A stretch of 54,226 nt of DNA from Rhizobium sp. P32RR-XVIII (GTDB taxonomy: Bacteria > Pseudomonadota > Alphaproteobacteria > Rhizobiales > Rhizobiaceae): the NCBI RefSeq assembly GCF_012641395.1, contig NZ_JABAIH010000024.1:1-54226 (forward strand), read 5' to 3'. The notes below the pieces were generated by a model that ran no database searches, was not told the DNA's origin, and saw only the letters and a list, made by a program, of their open reading frames with translations. Of the stretch, positions 15,146-24,688 are shown piece after piece (within the stretch, counting starts at the first letter, position 1; each line of letters opens with the position of its first letter). Made by a program: the position numbers and the translations under genes.

Positions 15146-17263
15146 ATGATTGCATCTAAGAAGACGGTGCGTTCGCAAGTTCGAAAGATCAGGCAGGCTC
15201 CCCGTCTGTTCGCGACCGATCTTATTTCGGCATGCTTCGCGCTGACCTTCGCGTTCATCGCGCGCTACGGCTTGGAGGATGTCGAAGCACGGCCAGAATT
15301 GGTCAATAGCCTGCTATTTGCCGGTCCCCAATATCTGGCGATTTGTGCTGTCACATTCCCCATGGCTGGCCTCTACAGCCGCAATTGGCGATACGGCTCA
15401 GTATCGGACCTTTGGACCATTCTACGGGCGGTCCTGATAACCACCGCCCTTTTGGTCTGTGTGTTGTTTTTCATGACGAGGCTGCAGGACATTCCACGCA
15501 CGGCACTGTTGTTGGAGGCCCTCCTCCTTTCACTGTTCCTGTCGGCATCGCGTCTGAGCTTTCGGATCAACGAGCTGTCCGCACCGGATCATCATATCTG
15601 GTTAAGGCGACAGTCCGAGCAGGAGAAAAAAATACCGACACTGCTTGTCGGTGCAAGTGATGCGGCAGATCTCTATCTACGCGCAGTTAGTCGGGACCGC
15701 AGCTGCGTCCATCGCCCCATTGGCATCATAGAGCCGACCGGCGCGTGCGAAGGGATGATGTTGCGTGGAGTGCCGATCTTAGGGACGCTACCGGATTTCC
15801 AGAGGATCGCCGCGGATCTGCGTCTGTCCAACTCATTCCCGCGCCACCTTATCTTTACGGAGGCGCCATCCGTTTTCGGGGAAGAAGCGTCCGAAAAGCT
15901 CATCAAAGAGGCTGAGGCGTTGGGTATCGCCGTTTCCCGTCTGTCACAGATGACGGAGTTGAAAAGAGCCAAACGAGAAAACACGTTCGAACTCAAGTCA
16001 ATCGAGCTGACGGACCTGCTGGAACGGCCACAGACTGCGTTGGATAGGGAAGCTATCCTTCGGCTCATCCGCGGCCGCCGAGTTCTCATCACCGGCGCCG
16101 GTGGCTCCATCGGGACCGAGCTCACGCTTCAGATCGCGGCTTGTGAGCCGTCGCTACTCGTTCTTGTCGAGAACTGCGAATACAATCTCTATACGATTGA
16201 CCTGGAACTCGGCGAACGCTTCCCGAGCCTGCCTCGGGCAGCATGTCTGTGTAATGTCCGGCGCGTCAGCCGCGTCAGTGAAGTCTTCGAGCAGTATAGA
16301 CCGGAGTTGGTTTTTCACGCGGCGGCTCTCAAGCATGTTCCCATGGTTGAGATCAATCCGTGCGAAGGTGCACTCACGAATGTGATAGGCACAATGAACG
16401 TCGCGAATGCCGCCCGGCAGGTTGACGCTCTCGCGATGGTCCAGATTTCGACGGATAAGGTCGTCAATCCGACAAGCGTCATGGGGGGCACCAAGCGTCT
16501 CGCGGAGCTCTATTGCCAGGCGCTCGACCTCGAAGGCATCGAGAGAGGAAGCGGCCCTCGCTACATGACTGTTCGCTTCGGCAATGTCCTTGGCTCGAGC
16601 GGCTCCCTCATTCCCCTGTTCAAGAGGCAGATTGCTAATGGAGGGCCGTTGACCGTTACCGATCCCGACATGACGCGCTTCTTTATGACTGTTCGGGAAG
16701 CGGTGGAGCTGACGTTGCAAGCTTCCGCTTACGGACTCGAGGGCGATATCGGGAAGGGCGAGATCTTCGTCCTGGATATGGGGAAACCGGTGAAGATCAT
16801 TGATATCGCACGCAGAATGATCAGGCTTGCAGGCCTTACTCCCGACGTGGACATAGCGATCAAGGTCATTGGATTGCGTCCCGGTGAAAAGTGCTACGAA
16901 GAACTTTTCGATATCAATGACACTCAGGTTCCGTCGCCCGTTCCCGGTGTTTTCGGAGCGGTACCGCGGCCGGTGCCACTGTTCAAACTCCGCACGTCTT
17001 TCGCTCGCTTGGAACGCTTCGCCGAATTGGGCGATGCGTCCATGGTGCTAGCTCTCATAAGCAGTCTGGTTCCCGGATACAATTGGCGCCGGTCGGCATA
17101 CCGCGATGCGGTTCTATCCGAGATGCACAATGAGCGCGCCGGCAACGAGGAACGGGGTCGCGACGCCAATCTCCCGGACGACTTACTTACCGCTCTTGTA
17201 ACTGAGGCTGATGGAGGACGTGCTGGACCGTTTGAACGGGGTCGCGCGCCCCGGCTGCAGTAG
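15146..17263 (+). CDS. Membrane-anchored nucleotide-sugar 4,6-dehydratase (CapD/WbpM/PglF type)
   Basis: The 705-residue product has four to five N-terminal membrane helices (about 22-140), a CoA-binding-like/Rossmann middle domain (IPTLLVGASDAADLYL near 163-178) and a C-terminal extended SDR domain with TGAGGSIG at about 315-322. The active-site segment QISTDKVVNPTSVMGGTKR has Asp-Lys and a Met in place of the SDR Tyr, as in PglF/WbpM UDP-GlcNAc 4,6-dehydratases. The product would be a 4-keto-6-deoxy sugar nucleotide for a later aminotransferase. The start is uncertain: ATG at 15146 has no clear ribosome binding site, and ATG at 15029 or TTG at 15005 are in frame. The operon continues with a PglA-like transferase. 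Confidence 0.9.
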   Translation: MIASKKTVRSQVRKIRQAPRLFATDLISACFALTFAFIARYGLEDVEARPELVNSLLFAGPQYLAICAVTFPMAGLYSRNWRYGSVSDLWTILRAVLITTALLVCVLFFMTRLQDIPRTALLLEALLLSLFLSASRLSFRINELSAPDHHIWLRRQSEQEKKIPTLLVGASDAADLYLRAVSRDRSCVHRPIGIIEPTGACEGMMLRGVPILGTLPDFQRIAADLRLSNSFPRHLIFTEAPSVFGEEASEKLIKEAEALGIAVSRLSQMTELKRAKRENTFELKSIELTDLLERPQTALDREAILRLIRGRRVLITGAGGSIGTELTLQIAACEPSLLVLVENCEYNLYTIDLELGERFPSLPRAACLCNVRRVSRVSEVFEQYRPELVFHAAALKHVPMVEINPCEGALTNVIGTMNVANAARQVDALAMVQISTDKVVNPTSVMGGTKRLAELYCQALDLEGIERGSGPRYMTVRFGNVLGSSGSLIPLFKRQIANGGPLTVTDPDMTRFFMTVREAVELTLQASAYGLEGDIGKGEIFVLDMGKPVKIIDIARRMIRLAGLTPDVDIAIKVIGLRPGEKCYEELFDINDTQVPSPVPGVFGAVPRPVPLFKLRTSFARLERFAELGDASMVLALISSLVPGYNWRRSAYRDAVLSEMHNERAGNEERGRDANLPDDLLTALVTEADGGRAGPFERGRAPRLQ

Positions 17264-17368
17264 GACCAATCGTCGGCGGGGCGCCGGCTGATCGCCCCCT
17301 CGAAAACTTGCCAATCGGTGTCTCTCCTGGAGATAGCGTTGAACTTACACGCAACACCAACCGACACC

Positions 17369-18661
17369 ATGCCGAAATCCAATTCGCTGCTTTTGCAGCA
17401 GCCGAAGCGCGGCTTACGTATCTTGGTGCTGTCAAGCTACAGTCGTTCATTAACGAATTTTCGTCTGGAACTATTAAAATCCATGGTCCGCGCCGGGCAT
17501 GCCGTCGTCGCTGCAGGGCCGGAGGACGATCCGGAGGTCAAGGCTGACCTATCGAGAATCGGGGTCGAGTTCGCGCACACGCCCATGGCTCGAGCGAGCC
17601 TCAGTCCGGTCAGCGACATCGCGGCGCTCGTCCGTCTGAGACGGCTCATGAAAACGATCAGGCCGCAGGTAATCGTTCCCTATACGATGAAGCCCATTCT
17701 CTACGGTGGAATTGCCGCACGTATATCGGGGGTGCCATGCCGCTGCTTCCTGGTCACAGGACTGGGCCACGTTTTTTCGCAAGCTAGTCTAAATACCTTG
17801 AAGGGCCGCGCAATACATCGGTTGAGCGTTTCGCTATACCGCCGGGCATTCGCGGGCGCAAAAGCTGTCTTTGTTTACAATGATGCCGATTGGGCCGACA
17901 TCATCGAAAATTCGCTGGTGGAAGACGTTTCGATTATTCACCACGTTGATGGCTCGGGGGTGGATGTCGACCATTACGCCTTCGTGCCTCCTCCCGGCGA
18001 GAAGCCGGTCTTCCTAATGGTAGCGCGTCTCATCAGGGACAAAGGCGTTTTTGAATATGTCGAGGCGGCGCGCCGCTTGAAGCGACAGCGACCTGACGCG
18101 GAATTCCTGTTGCTTGGTCCCGTTGACCCCAATCCAGCGGCAATATCGCTGCAAGAGGTTCAGCAATGGGCCCGTGAAGGCATCATAGATTATCTAGGCG
18201 AAACCAAAGACGTTCGTCCGTTCCTTGCACGATGTAACATATTTGTCCTTCCCTCGTATTATCGCGAGGGAATACCTCGCAGCGCTTTGGAAGCGATGGC
18301 TGTCGGGCGTCCAATCATCACCACGGACCTGGCGGGTTGCAGGGATACCGTCGAGCCGGGTGTCAACGGCTATCTCGTCGCGCCACGCAGCGTGGACAGC
18401 CTCTTTGACGCCATGTCGGCGCTTGCCGATCGCCTTGAACTGGCCGCTGAAATGGGCCGCCACTCCCGAGAGCTGGCCTGTCGCCGGTTTGATGTTCACC
18501 TGATCAACGAAATACTTCTCGATCGAATGGGCCTCTCAAATTCTAAAAGCCCAAGCCAGAATCTGGCGTCGCGCGGCTCCCGGCAGCGGCAGGCAGAGAA
18601 ATGCACGACCACGGGCCAACGACTAAGTGGGATGGGGAGGGGCATTTCGTGGAGAGGATAA
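17369..18661 (+). CDS. Glycosyltransferase family 4 (PglA/EpsD-like)
   Basis: The 430-residue protein is a GT-B retaining transferase. RILVLSSYSRSLTNFRLELL opens the N-terminal domain, VTGLGHVF and AVFVYNDAD lie in the acceptor side, and SYYREGIPRSALEAMAVGRPII is the donor-binding EX7E region near 310-330. This pattern is that of PglA-type enzymes that add the second sugar to a diacetylbacillosamine-type lipid carrier, fitting its place behind a PglF-like gene. The start is uncertain: ATG 17369 lacks a clear site, while TTG at 17339 has CTGGAG upstream. The C-terminal 40 residues are basic and overlap the next gene. Confidence 0.85.
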   Translation: MPKSNSLLLQQPKRGLRILVLSSYSRSLTNFRLELLKSMVRAGHAVVAAGPEDDPEVKADLSRIGVEFAHTPMARASLSPVSDIAALVRLRRLMKTIRPQVIVPYTMKPILYGGIAARISGVPCRCFLVTGLGHVFSQASLNTLKGRAIHRLSVSLYRRAFAGAKAVFVYNDADWADIIENSLVEDVSIIHHVDGSGVDVDHYAFVPPPGEKPVFLMVARLIRDKGVFEYVEAARRLKRQRPDAEFLLLGPVDPNPAAISLQEVQQWAREGIIDYLGETKDVRPFLARCNIFVLPSYYREGIPRSALEAMAVGRPIITTDLAGCRDTVEPGVNGYLVAPRSVDSLFDAMSALADRLELAAEMGRHSRELACRRFDVHLINEILLDRMGLSNSKSPSQNLASRGSRQRQAEKCTTTGQRLSGMGRGISWRG

Positions 18662-20922
18662 AGGTAACTCCGCCTGGCGTCGGTTCGCAGTCTGTCACCG
18701 GCAGCCATCATGGCGCAACTTTTCAGCAGCGCCTTTCTCCGCCGCGTTCCGGCTATGGATTATCCGATCTGCTGGAGATGGTGCGGCGGCACAAGTGGTT
18801 CTTCGGCTCTGTCCTGGCGGCCGGACTTACTCTGACAGTCCTGGCCGCGCTTCTGATGACAAAGGTCTATATCGGGGCGTCTGCCATCGTGTTCGACCGA
18901 AACGATGCTCGTCCATACGAGGCTGTCGAGGAACTTCGAAACCAGGAGCGTGACAAGTCGGTCATGGAAACGGAGCTGGACGTCATCAAATCGCGCGTAT
19001 TCGTCGGAACCGTTGTGGACGCACTCGATCTAATCAACGACCCTGACTACAACACCTATCTTCCGCAGCACGATGACGAGAATGAAGGAGGCATCAGCCT
19101 TCTTGTGAATGCAGCGACCAAATTCCTGGCCCCAAAGCAGGACTCCGAGATGGTCGGCAGTCGGCTGATCTCTACGAGCGTCCAACGTGATCGGGCAATA
19201 ACGACGCTCCTCGCATCCTATACCGTCGACCGCAAGGGCGACAGCCTGGCGATGACGATCCAGGCACGGCAGACAAGCCCGCTGAAGGCAGCCGCGATCG
19301 CCGACGCCATTGCGCAGCATTATGTCGATTGGACTGCCAAGCTCACGGATGAAGCAACGACGAACACGATTGACTATCTGAGAGGTCAGGCAAGTGAACT
19401 TGGCGGACGCATAGCGGCGATGGAACGTCAGGTAGCAGCGTTTACGGCCAATCGCGATCTGACCTTCGATCCCAAGGATGATGTCCTGAAGTCGCGCATG
19501 GCGTTGATTAATGAGCAATTCACGGTCGCGAGCGCTGATGAGACAGCCGCGCGATCGAAATATGTGGAGGCGAAAACGCAGCTTGCATCAGGCAACATAG
19601 CAGCGGTCGTCCGTGTCGTAACGTCCGAACCGCTGGATCGCCTTCGCACCGAACAATCACGTCTCGAACGGCTGAAGGCGCAGCTCAGCTCCAAGTTTGC
19701 CAAGAACCATCCATTGGTCGCCGATGCCGACGCCGAGCTCGAAGCCAATCAACGGCTGATGATGGAAGAGGCCGATCGAATTGTTCAGGAATTGGGAAAT
19801 AGCGCAGAGGTCGCGGCCGTTCGCGCGGCAAAATTCAGTGCGGAGGTCGCGTCTCTACAGAAGCAAATCCAGGAACGGAGCCTTGCGGAAATTCGCAGAC
19901 GCGAACTCGAGAGGGATTTGCTGGCTGAACAGAAGCGTTACGATCAGGTCGTGCTTCGACTTGGAGATCTGGACCCAGAGCGCGGCGAGCACAAAGGGTC
20001 AGCTATGGTCGCCTCCTATGCGGAGGTCCCGACAAGCCCTGCGTTTCCGAAACCGTCGCTTGTCATAGTTGCCGGAGCGATTGGCTCCCTCATCCTCGCC
20101 GTTGTGACAGCCATCATTGTCGATGCGCTCGATGATCGCTTGTATCGTCCGAGGGATGTCGAAGACATTTTGACCCGGCCGAATTTGGTGACGGTCCCGA
20201 GAATAAAGCGGCGCTTTGGCAAGGGGGCCAGTTCGTTCGAATATGTTCTCGACGGCCCGTCTTTGCCTTTTGCGAAGGCCATGCGGAATCTATGTCTGGC
20301 ATGGCGAACGATCGGACGGCCGAGTGGTGGGAAGATTGTGATGTTCTGTTCGCCGTCGACGGGCGAGGGCAAGACCACGGTCGCCCTCGGAATGGCTGCG
20401 GCGGCGACAGCGAGCAATCTTCGCACGGTCCTGGTCGATTTTGATCCGTCAGCGAAAGGAGCAGGAGCTCTTCTTGGACTAAGCGTGCCGCGTTTGGTAC
20501 CGAAGCTCGCCGATCCGCAGGATATATGCGTCTCAAGCACGGCCTCGCCGACATATCCCAGGCTTGATGTGGTTTTCGCGAACTTCACAGCCGACGATGC
20601 AGAACCGCTCTGCTCCTATCTGCGCAAAATGTACGATCTGGTCATCATCGACGCTCCCAGCTTGGACGCCGAGGAAGGGGCTGTTTGGCTCGCCGCCCAC
20701 GTTGATTCAATCGTGATTATAGCCGCGGCAGGACGCACAACCGAGCGGAAGCTCGTGGGCGCGCTGAACCGTCTCTTGGTCAACCAGCCCTTCATACTCG
20801 GAGGTATTCTGAATCTGTTTTCGGTCTCATCCGAAGCCGGTAAGGCGCCACTAGCCGACCCGCATCGGCCCGGGCTTTGGAAGCGGTTGAAAACTTCGTT
20901 TGGTCGCAGAGCAACGGCTTGA
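18649..20922 (+). CDS. Wzz/BY-kinase-like polysaccharide co-polymerase (ExoP-like), no tyrosine tail
   Basis: The GTG start at 18649 has a GGGGAGGGG site and gives 757 residues. Helix 1 is at about 49-72 (FFGSVLAAGLTLTVLAALLM), then a periplasmic part with heptad-rich coiled coil, a GNVR-like region, and helix 2 at about 468-490. The cytoplasmic P-loop domain has Walker A SPSTGEGKTT (about 567), Walker A' VLVDFDPS (about 594) and Walker B DLVIIDAPS (about 662). This is the layout of chain-length regulators fused to a tyrosine kinase. The C-terminus ends SFGRRATA and holds no tyrosine cluster, so cluster autophosphorylation is unlikely. It overlaps the GT gene by 13 bases and precedes cysD by 11. 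Confidence 0.9.
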   Translation: MERIKVTPPGVGSQSVTGSHHGATFQQRLSPPRSGYGLSDLLEMVRRHKWFFGSVLAAGLTLTVLAALLMTKVYIGASAIVFDRNDARPYEAVEELRNQERDKSVMETELDVIKSRVFVGTVVDALDLINDPDYNTYLPQHDDENEGGISLLVNAATKFLAPKQDSEMVGSRLISTSVQRDRAITTLLASYTVDRKGDSLAMTIQARQTSPLKAAAIADAIAQHYVDWTAKLTDEATTNTIDYLRGQASELGGRIAAMERQVAAFTANRDLTFDPKDDVLKSRMALINEQFTVASADETAARSKYVEAKTQLASGNIAAVVRVVTSEPLDRLRTEQSRLERLKAQLSSKFAKNHPLVADADAELEANQRLMMEEADRIVQELGNSAEVAAVRAAKFSAEVASLQKQIQERSLAEIRRRELERDLLAEQKRYDQVVLRLGDLDPERGEHKGSAMVASYAEVPTSPAFPKPSLVIVAGAIGSLILAVVTAIIVDALDDRLYRPRDVEDILTRPNLVTVPRIKRRFGKGASSFEYVLDGPSLPFAKAMRNLCLAWRTIGRPSGGKIVMFCSPSTGEGKTTVALGMAAAATASNLRTVLVDFDPSAKGAGALLGLSVPRLVPKLADPQDICVSSTASPTYPRLDVVFANFTADDAEPLCSYLRKMYDLVIIDAPSLDAEEGAVWLAAHVDSIVIIAAAGRTTERKLVGALNRLLVNQPFILGGILNLFSVSSEAGKAPLADPHRPGLWKRLKTSFGRRATA

Positions 20923-20933
20923 AGGGCTATCAA

Positions 20934-21836
20934 ATGGTGAGAGCCGAATATCTGGAGCAACTGGAAGCGGAGTCGATCCATATCCTGCGGGAGGTGGCGG
21001 CGACGTGCGCGCGCCCGGTACTGCTCTACTCGATCGGCAAAGACTCGTCAGTCCTTCTGCACTTGGCGATGAAGGCGTTCCATCCGGGGCGGATCCCTTT
21101 TCCGCTACTTCATATCGATACGACATGGAAGTTCAAGGAGATGATCGCCTTTCGCGACAGAACCGCACATCGTCTCGGTCTGGACCTCATCGTGCACCGC
21201 AACGAAAGCGGTGTCACAGACGGCGTCAATCCTTTCGACTACAGCCCGAGCGCCTATACGCACGTCATGAAGACTTTGCCTCTTCGAGAGGCGCTCGACA
21301 CATATGGTTTTGATGCAGCTTTCGGAGGCGCTCGCCGTGACGAGGAGATATCACGCGCCAAGGAGCGGATTTTTTCTTTCAGAAATGCCTCCCACTCCTG
21401 GGATCCGAAGAGGCAACGCCCCGAAATGTGGAGGACATACAATACTCGCATTAATAAAAATGAATCGATCCGCGTATTCCCGCTGTCCAATTGGACAGAG
21501 CTCGATGTGTGGCAATACATTCTGAAAGAAAATATCGAAATCGTCTCGCTTTATCTCGCCGATAGGCGTCCCACCGTCCATCGAAACGGCATGCTCATCA
21601 TGGTTGATGACGAGCGCCTGCCGCTTCTTCCCGACGCGATCATCGAAGAGCGGCTTATCCGATTCAGAACGCTCGGCTGCTACCCTCTCACCGGTGCGAT
21701 CGAATCCAGTGCTCGCACGATCCCCGAGATCATCTTTGAAGCCTTGGTTGCCCGGACGACGGAGCGTCAGGGTCGTGCCATCGACCACGATGAGTCCGCA
21801 TCAATGGAGAAGAAGAAAAGGGAGGGTTATTTCTGA
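20934..21836 (+). CDS. cysD: Sulfate adenylyltransferase subunit 2 (CysD/NodP-like)
   Basis: CysD with CysN makes adenosine 5'-phosphosulfate from ATP and sulfate. The ATG at 20934 (MVRAEYLEQLE) lies after an AAGGG site and gives 300 residues, the usual length; the upstream extension overlaps the kinase gene and was dropped. The PP-loop reads SIGKDSSVLLHLA at 33-45, and FGGARRDEE and FPLSNWTELDVWQYI are family-typical. It overlaps the next gene by one base. Its position inside a polysaccharide operon, next to sulfotransferase genes, suggests a supply of PAPS for surface polysaccharide sulfation rather than only cysteine synthesis. Confidence 0.93.
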   Translation: MVRAEYLEQLEAESIHILREVAATCARPVLLYSIGKDSSVLLHLAMKAFHPGRIPFPLLHIDTTWKFKEMIAFRDRTAHRLGLDLIVHRNESGVTDGVNPFDYSPSAYTHVMKTLPLREALDTYGFDAAFGGARRDEEISRAKERIFSFRNASHSWDPKRQRPEMWRTYNTRINKNESIRVFPLSNWTELDVWQYILKENIEIVSLYLADRRPTVHRNGMLIMVDDERLPLLPDAIIEERLIRFRTLGCYPLTGAIESSARTIPEIIFEALVARTTERQGRAIDHDESASMEKKKREGYF

Positions 21837-23728
21837 TGGAGGTCCAGGTCGAAAGCCGAGGCACGACAACAGAAGCCGACGCACCGCAGGGCTCTTGTCT
21901 TCGGGTATTGACCTGCGGGTCGGTCGATGACGGAAAGTCAACTCTCCTTGGCCGCCTTCTGTTCGACACGAGTTCTGTTGCCGACGATCAGATTACCACC
22001 CTTACAAAGGACAGTGCCCGTTTTGGCACGGTTGGCGAAGGGAAGCTTGATTTGGCGTTGCTGGTGGACGGTTTGGAGGCTGAACGCGAACAGGGAATTA
22101 CGATCGATGTTGCCTACCGGTTCTTTGCCAGCAGCAAACGCAAGTACATCCTGATCGACGCTCCCGGTCATGAAGAATTCACGCGCAACATGGCAACGGG
22201 TGCCTCCAATGCGGATGTAGCGATTGTCCTGCTGGACGCCAGGAAGGGGCTCCTGCCGCAAAGCCGGCGTCATACCTTCATCAATGCGCTGCTTGGCGTC
22301 CGGCATGTCGTGCTCGCGGTTAACAAGATGGACGTCGTAGGCAACGACGAGGAGACATTTCGCTCGATCTGTGAAGCTTTCGAAGCCTTCGCCAAGCCGC
22401 TTGGTTTCACGACCACATATTGCATTCCGGTTTCAGCACTCCATGGCGGCAACGTCGTCGCTCGATCGGCGGAAATGCCATGGTATGATGGTGAGCCCCT
22501 TCTCGCCTACCTGGACAACCTGGAGTGCGAAGCGGACGGCGATGATGGCCCGTTTCGTTTTCCCATCCAGATGGTCAATCGGGCGAGTTCCGAATTTCGT
22601 GGTCTATGCGGCCAAGTCGCTGGCGGGATTGTTTCCGTAGGCGACAACGTGATTGTCGCCAAGTCGGGACAGCCGGCGCAAGTCCGGTCGATCATTCACG
22701 GGTTCGACTATGTCGACCTGGCGCGGAAGGGACAGGCCGTGACCGTTGTCCTGGACGAATGCGTGGAGGTTTCGCGTGGAAACATGCTCGTGGCGCCGCA
22801 GTCGCAGCCCTGCATCTCCGATCAGTTCATGGCTCATTTGATCTGGTTTGACCACAAGCCGCTTTTGCCGGGCCGGAGCTATGTTTGCAGAACCGAGACG
22901 GACGTGACTGACGCTACTGTAACTGCGCTCAAATATAAAATTGATGTCAACAGCTTGGCGCATAATGCTGCCACTTCGCTACAAATGAACGAAATCGGCG
23001 TATGCAATATCTCGACCCAAACGCCCATTGTCTTCGATACCTACCACGACAACCGAAACACCGGCAATTTCGTGCTCATCGATCGTTTTTCGAATGCGAC
23101 CCTCGGCGCAGGTATGATCGACCATACGTTGTGGCGTTCGCAAAACATTCACTGGCAGGTGCTGGATATCGACAAGAGCGCGCGCGCAGCGATCAAGTTT
23201 CAGCAGCCGCGGGTGCTGTGGTTTACCGGGTTGTCGGGGTCCGGCAAATCGACGATCGCCAATATGCTGGAGAAACTGCTTCATGCACAAGGCAGGCATA
23301 CCTACATTCTCGATGGCGACAACATTCGGCACGGTTTGAACCGCGATCTGGGGTTCACGCAAGAAGCCCGCGTGGAGAATATCCGGCGGGCTGCCGAAGT
23401 CGCCAAGCTCATGGCCGACGCCGGCCTGATCGTTCTCGTCTCGTTTATTTCCCCGTTCCGATCGGAGCGGTCGATGGCGCGCGGTCTTTTCAATCCAGGC
23501 GAATTCATCGAGATCTTCGTTGATACGCCGATTGAGGAGTGCATACGGCGCGATCCAAAAGGCTTATATCGTAAGGCTTTAGCCGGAGAAATTAAGAACT
23601 TCACAGGGGTTAGCTCACCATACGAGAACCCCATTTCTGCGGATATTCACCTGAAGACAGTCGGCAGGCAGGCTGAAGATCTCGCATTGGAAATTGAAGA
23701 CTATCTGACCCAGCTGGCAGCTCGATAG
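21836..23728 (+). CDS. cysNC: Bifunctional sulfate adenylyltransferase subunit 1 / APS kinase (CysNC, NodQ-like)
   Basis: The 630-residue protein fuses two enzymes. The N-terminal GTPase half is CysN, with GSVDDGKST (28-36), DAPGHEEF (about 107-114) and NKMD (about 162-165). The C-terminal half from about 455 is APS kinase, with P-loop GLSGSGKST (about 465-473) and FISPFRSER bearing the phosphorylated Ser. The product is PAPS. The domain order matches rhizobial NodQ, which supplies PAPS for Nod factor sulfation. The TGATG overlap with cysD gives coupled translation. No nod genes are in the window, so the likely consumers are the two sulfotransferases at 23750 and 33802. Confidence 0.95.
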   Translation: MEVQVESRGTTTEADAPQGSCLRVLTCGSVDDGKSTLLGRLLFDTSSVADDQITTLTKDSARFGTVGEGKLDLALLVDGLEAEREQGITIDVAYRFFASSKRKYILIDAPGHEEFTRNMATGASNADVAIVLLDARKGLLPQSRRHTFINALLGVRHVVLAVNKMDVVGNDEETFRSICEAFEAFAKPLGFTTTYCIPVSALHGGNVVARSAEMPWYDGEPLLAYLDNLECEADGDDGPFRFPIQMVNRASSEFRGLCGQVAGGIVSVGDNVIVAKSGQPAQVRSIIHGFDYVDLARKGQAVTVVLDECVEVSRGNMLVAPQSQPCISDQFMAHLIWFDHKPLLPGRSYVCRTETDVTDATVTALKYKIDVNSLAHNAATSLQMNEIGVCNISTQTPIVFDTYHDNRNTGNFVLIDRFSNATLGAGMIDHTLWRSQNIHWQVLDIDKSARAAIKFQQPRVLWFTGLSGSGKSTIANMLEKLLHAQGRHTYILDGDNIRHGLNRDLGFTQEARVENIRRAAEVAKLMADAGLIVLVSFISPFRSERSMARGLFNPGEFIEIFVDTPIEECIRRDPKGLYRKALAGEIKNFTGVSSPYENPISADIHLKTVGRQAEDLALEIEDYLTQLAAR

Positions 23729-23749
23729 ATTGTTAAAAATTTTCTCTCT

Positions 23750-24649
23750 TTATACCCGGCGTTCCGGCGCGGGCGAGCTTGCGTATGGTGTCGTCGACCG
23801 ACGGCTTGTTTCCTCCGGGGTGGATGCACCCGCGAGCCAACGGGAGAGATCACGATTCATCAACGTCCCAAGCTTTTCGATATCACTCGCATAGAAGTCG
23901 ATCATTCGCTGCCTGAGATCGCCTTTCAATGGTGGGTACATCGTCGAGCGCGCCACGACCGAGCGCAGCCGTCGCATCAGCGGAATATGGCGGAACGGCG
24001 CAAGCGCCGGTTTGAATGGGCCTATCAGCCGACGCAAAGTAGGGCCGACAACCGGCTCGTTGCGATCCTTGACCTTGGTTGAGAGCGGCAAAACCGATTG
24101 CTGGCGGCTGAGGTTGAGGAAATCGCGCACGGTATTCAGGTGCGCCTGAGGATTACCAAGAAGGTCTTCGAACAGCAGGATGTTGAGGCGCTCGCGCGGA
24201 AACAAATCGAGATAACGCGACAGCTGCAGATGATACAGTCCCCATGCAAGGAAGCGCCCCTCTGCCCCTTTGCGCGGGTCCAAATAAGCTTCGACGTCTC
24301 TTGTCACATCACCTCTTCGCAGGAGCATGCAATAATCCGAATAGGCGCGATCGACCGGATTTCTCAATTGGGCGATCAGCAGCACATTTGGCAGGCTGTC
24401 CTTGATGCGCTGGGCGGCTTCCGGTGCTTCCAGGTAGGAATTAGATTTTTCACCTACTACCCGAGAGTTATCTGTCACCCGAAACTGTGACAGGTACCAG
24501 CCCTGTCCCTTACTGAATTCGCGGCTGAAATAATGCAGTTCGGGATCGGGTATATAGACATTGGGGTCATTCTGTAGCGACCGCTGGAGCCACGTCGTCG
24601 CGCTCTTCGTTGCGCCAATGATCAGAAAGCCAAGGTCGTCGATACGCAT
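23750..24649 (-). CDS. Sulfotransferase (heparan-sulfate-type)
   Basis: The 299-residue protein has the 5'-phosphosulfate loop IGATKSATTWLQ (11-22, Lys15 catalytic) and the 3'-phosphate segment RNPVDRAYSDY (96-106), as in heparan sulfate sulfotransferases and bacterial NoeE/NodH relatives. Its acceptor is likely a sugar hydroxyl or amine. No export signal is seen, so it acts in the cytoplasm on lipid-linked repeat units or intermediates. It is convergent with cysNC, 21 bases apart, and has a GAGGGGA site. It probably shares an operon with the GT4 gene upstream. Confidence 0.88.
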   Translation of the reverse strand: MRIDDLGFLIIGATKSATTWLQRSLQNDPNVYIPDPELHYFSREFSKGQGWYLSQFRVTDNSRVVGEKSNSYLEAPEAAQRIKDSLPNVLLIAQLRNPVDRAYSDYCMLLRRGDVTRDVEAYLDPRKGAEGRFLAWGLYHLQLSRYLDLFPRERLNILLFEDLLGNPQAHLNTVRDFLNLSRQQSVLPLSTKVKDRNEPVVGPTLRRLIGPFKPALAPFRHIPLMRRLRSVVARSTMYPPLKGDLRQRMIDFYASDIEKLGTLMNRDLSRWLAGASTPEETSRRSTTPYASSPAPERRV

Positions 24650-24688
24650 GCTTATTCCCCTCTTTGCTAGACCCGGCCGGCGATTAGA

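Noticed and set aside
21836..23728. Naming the cysD-cysNC pair nodP-nodQ
   Set aside because: Domain order fits NodQ, but no nod box or nod genes are present, so the general names are used.
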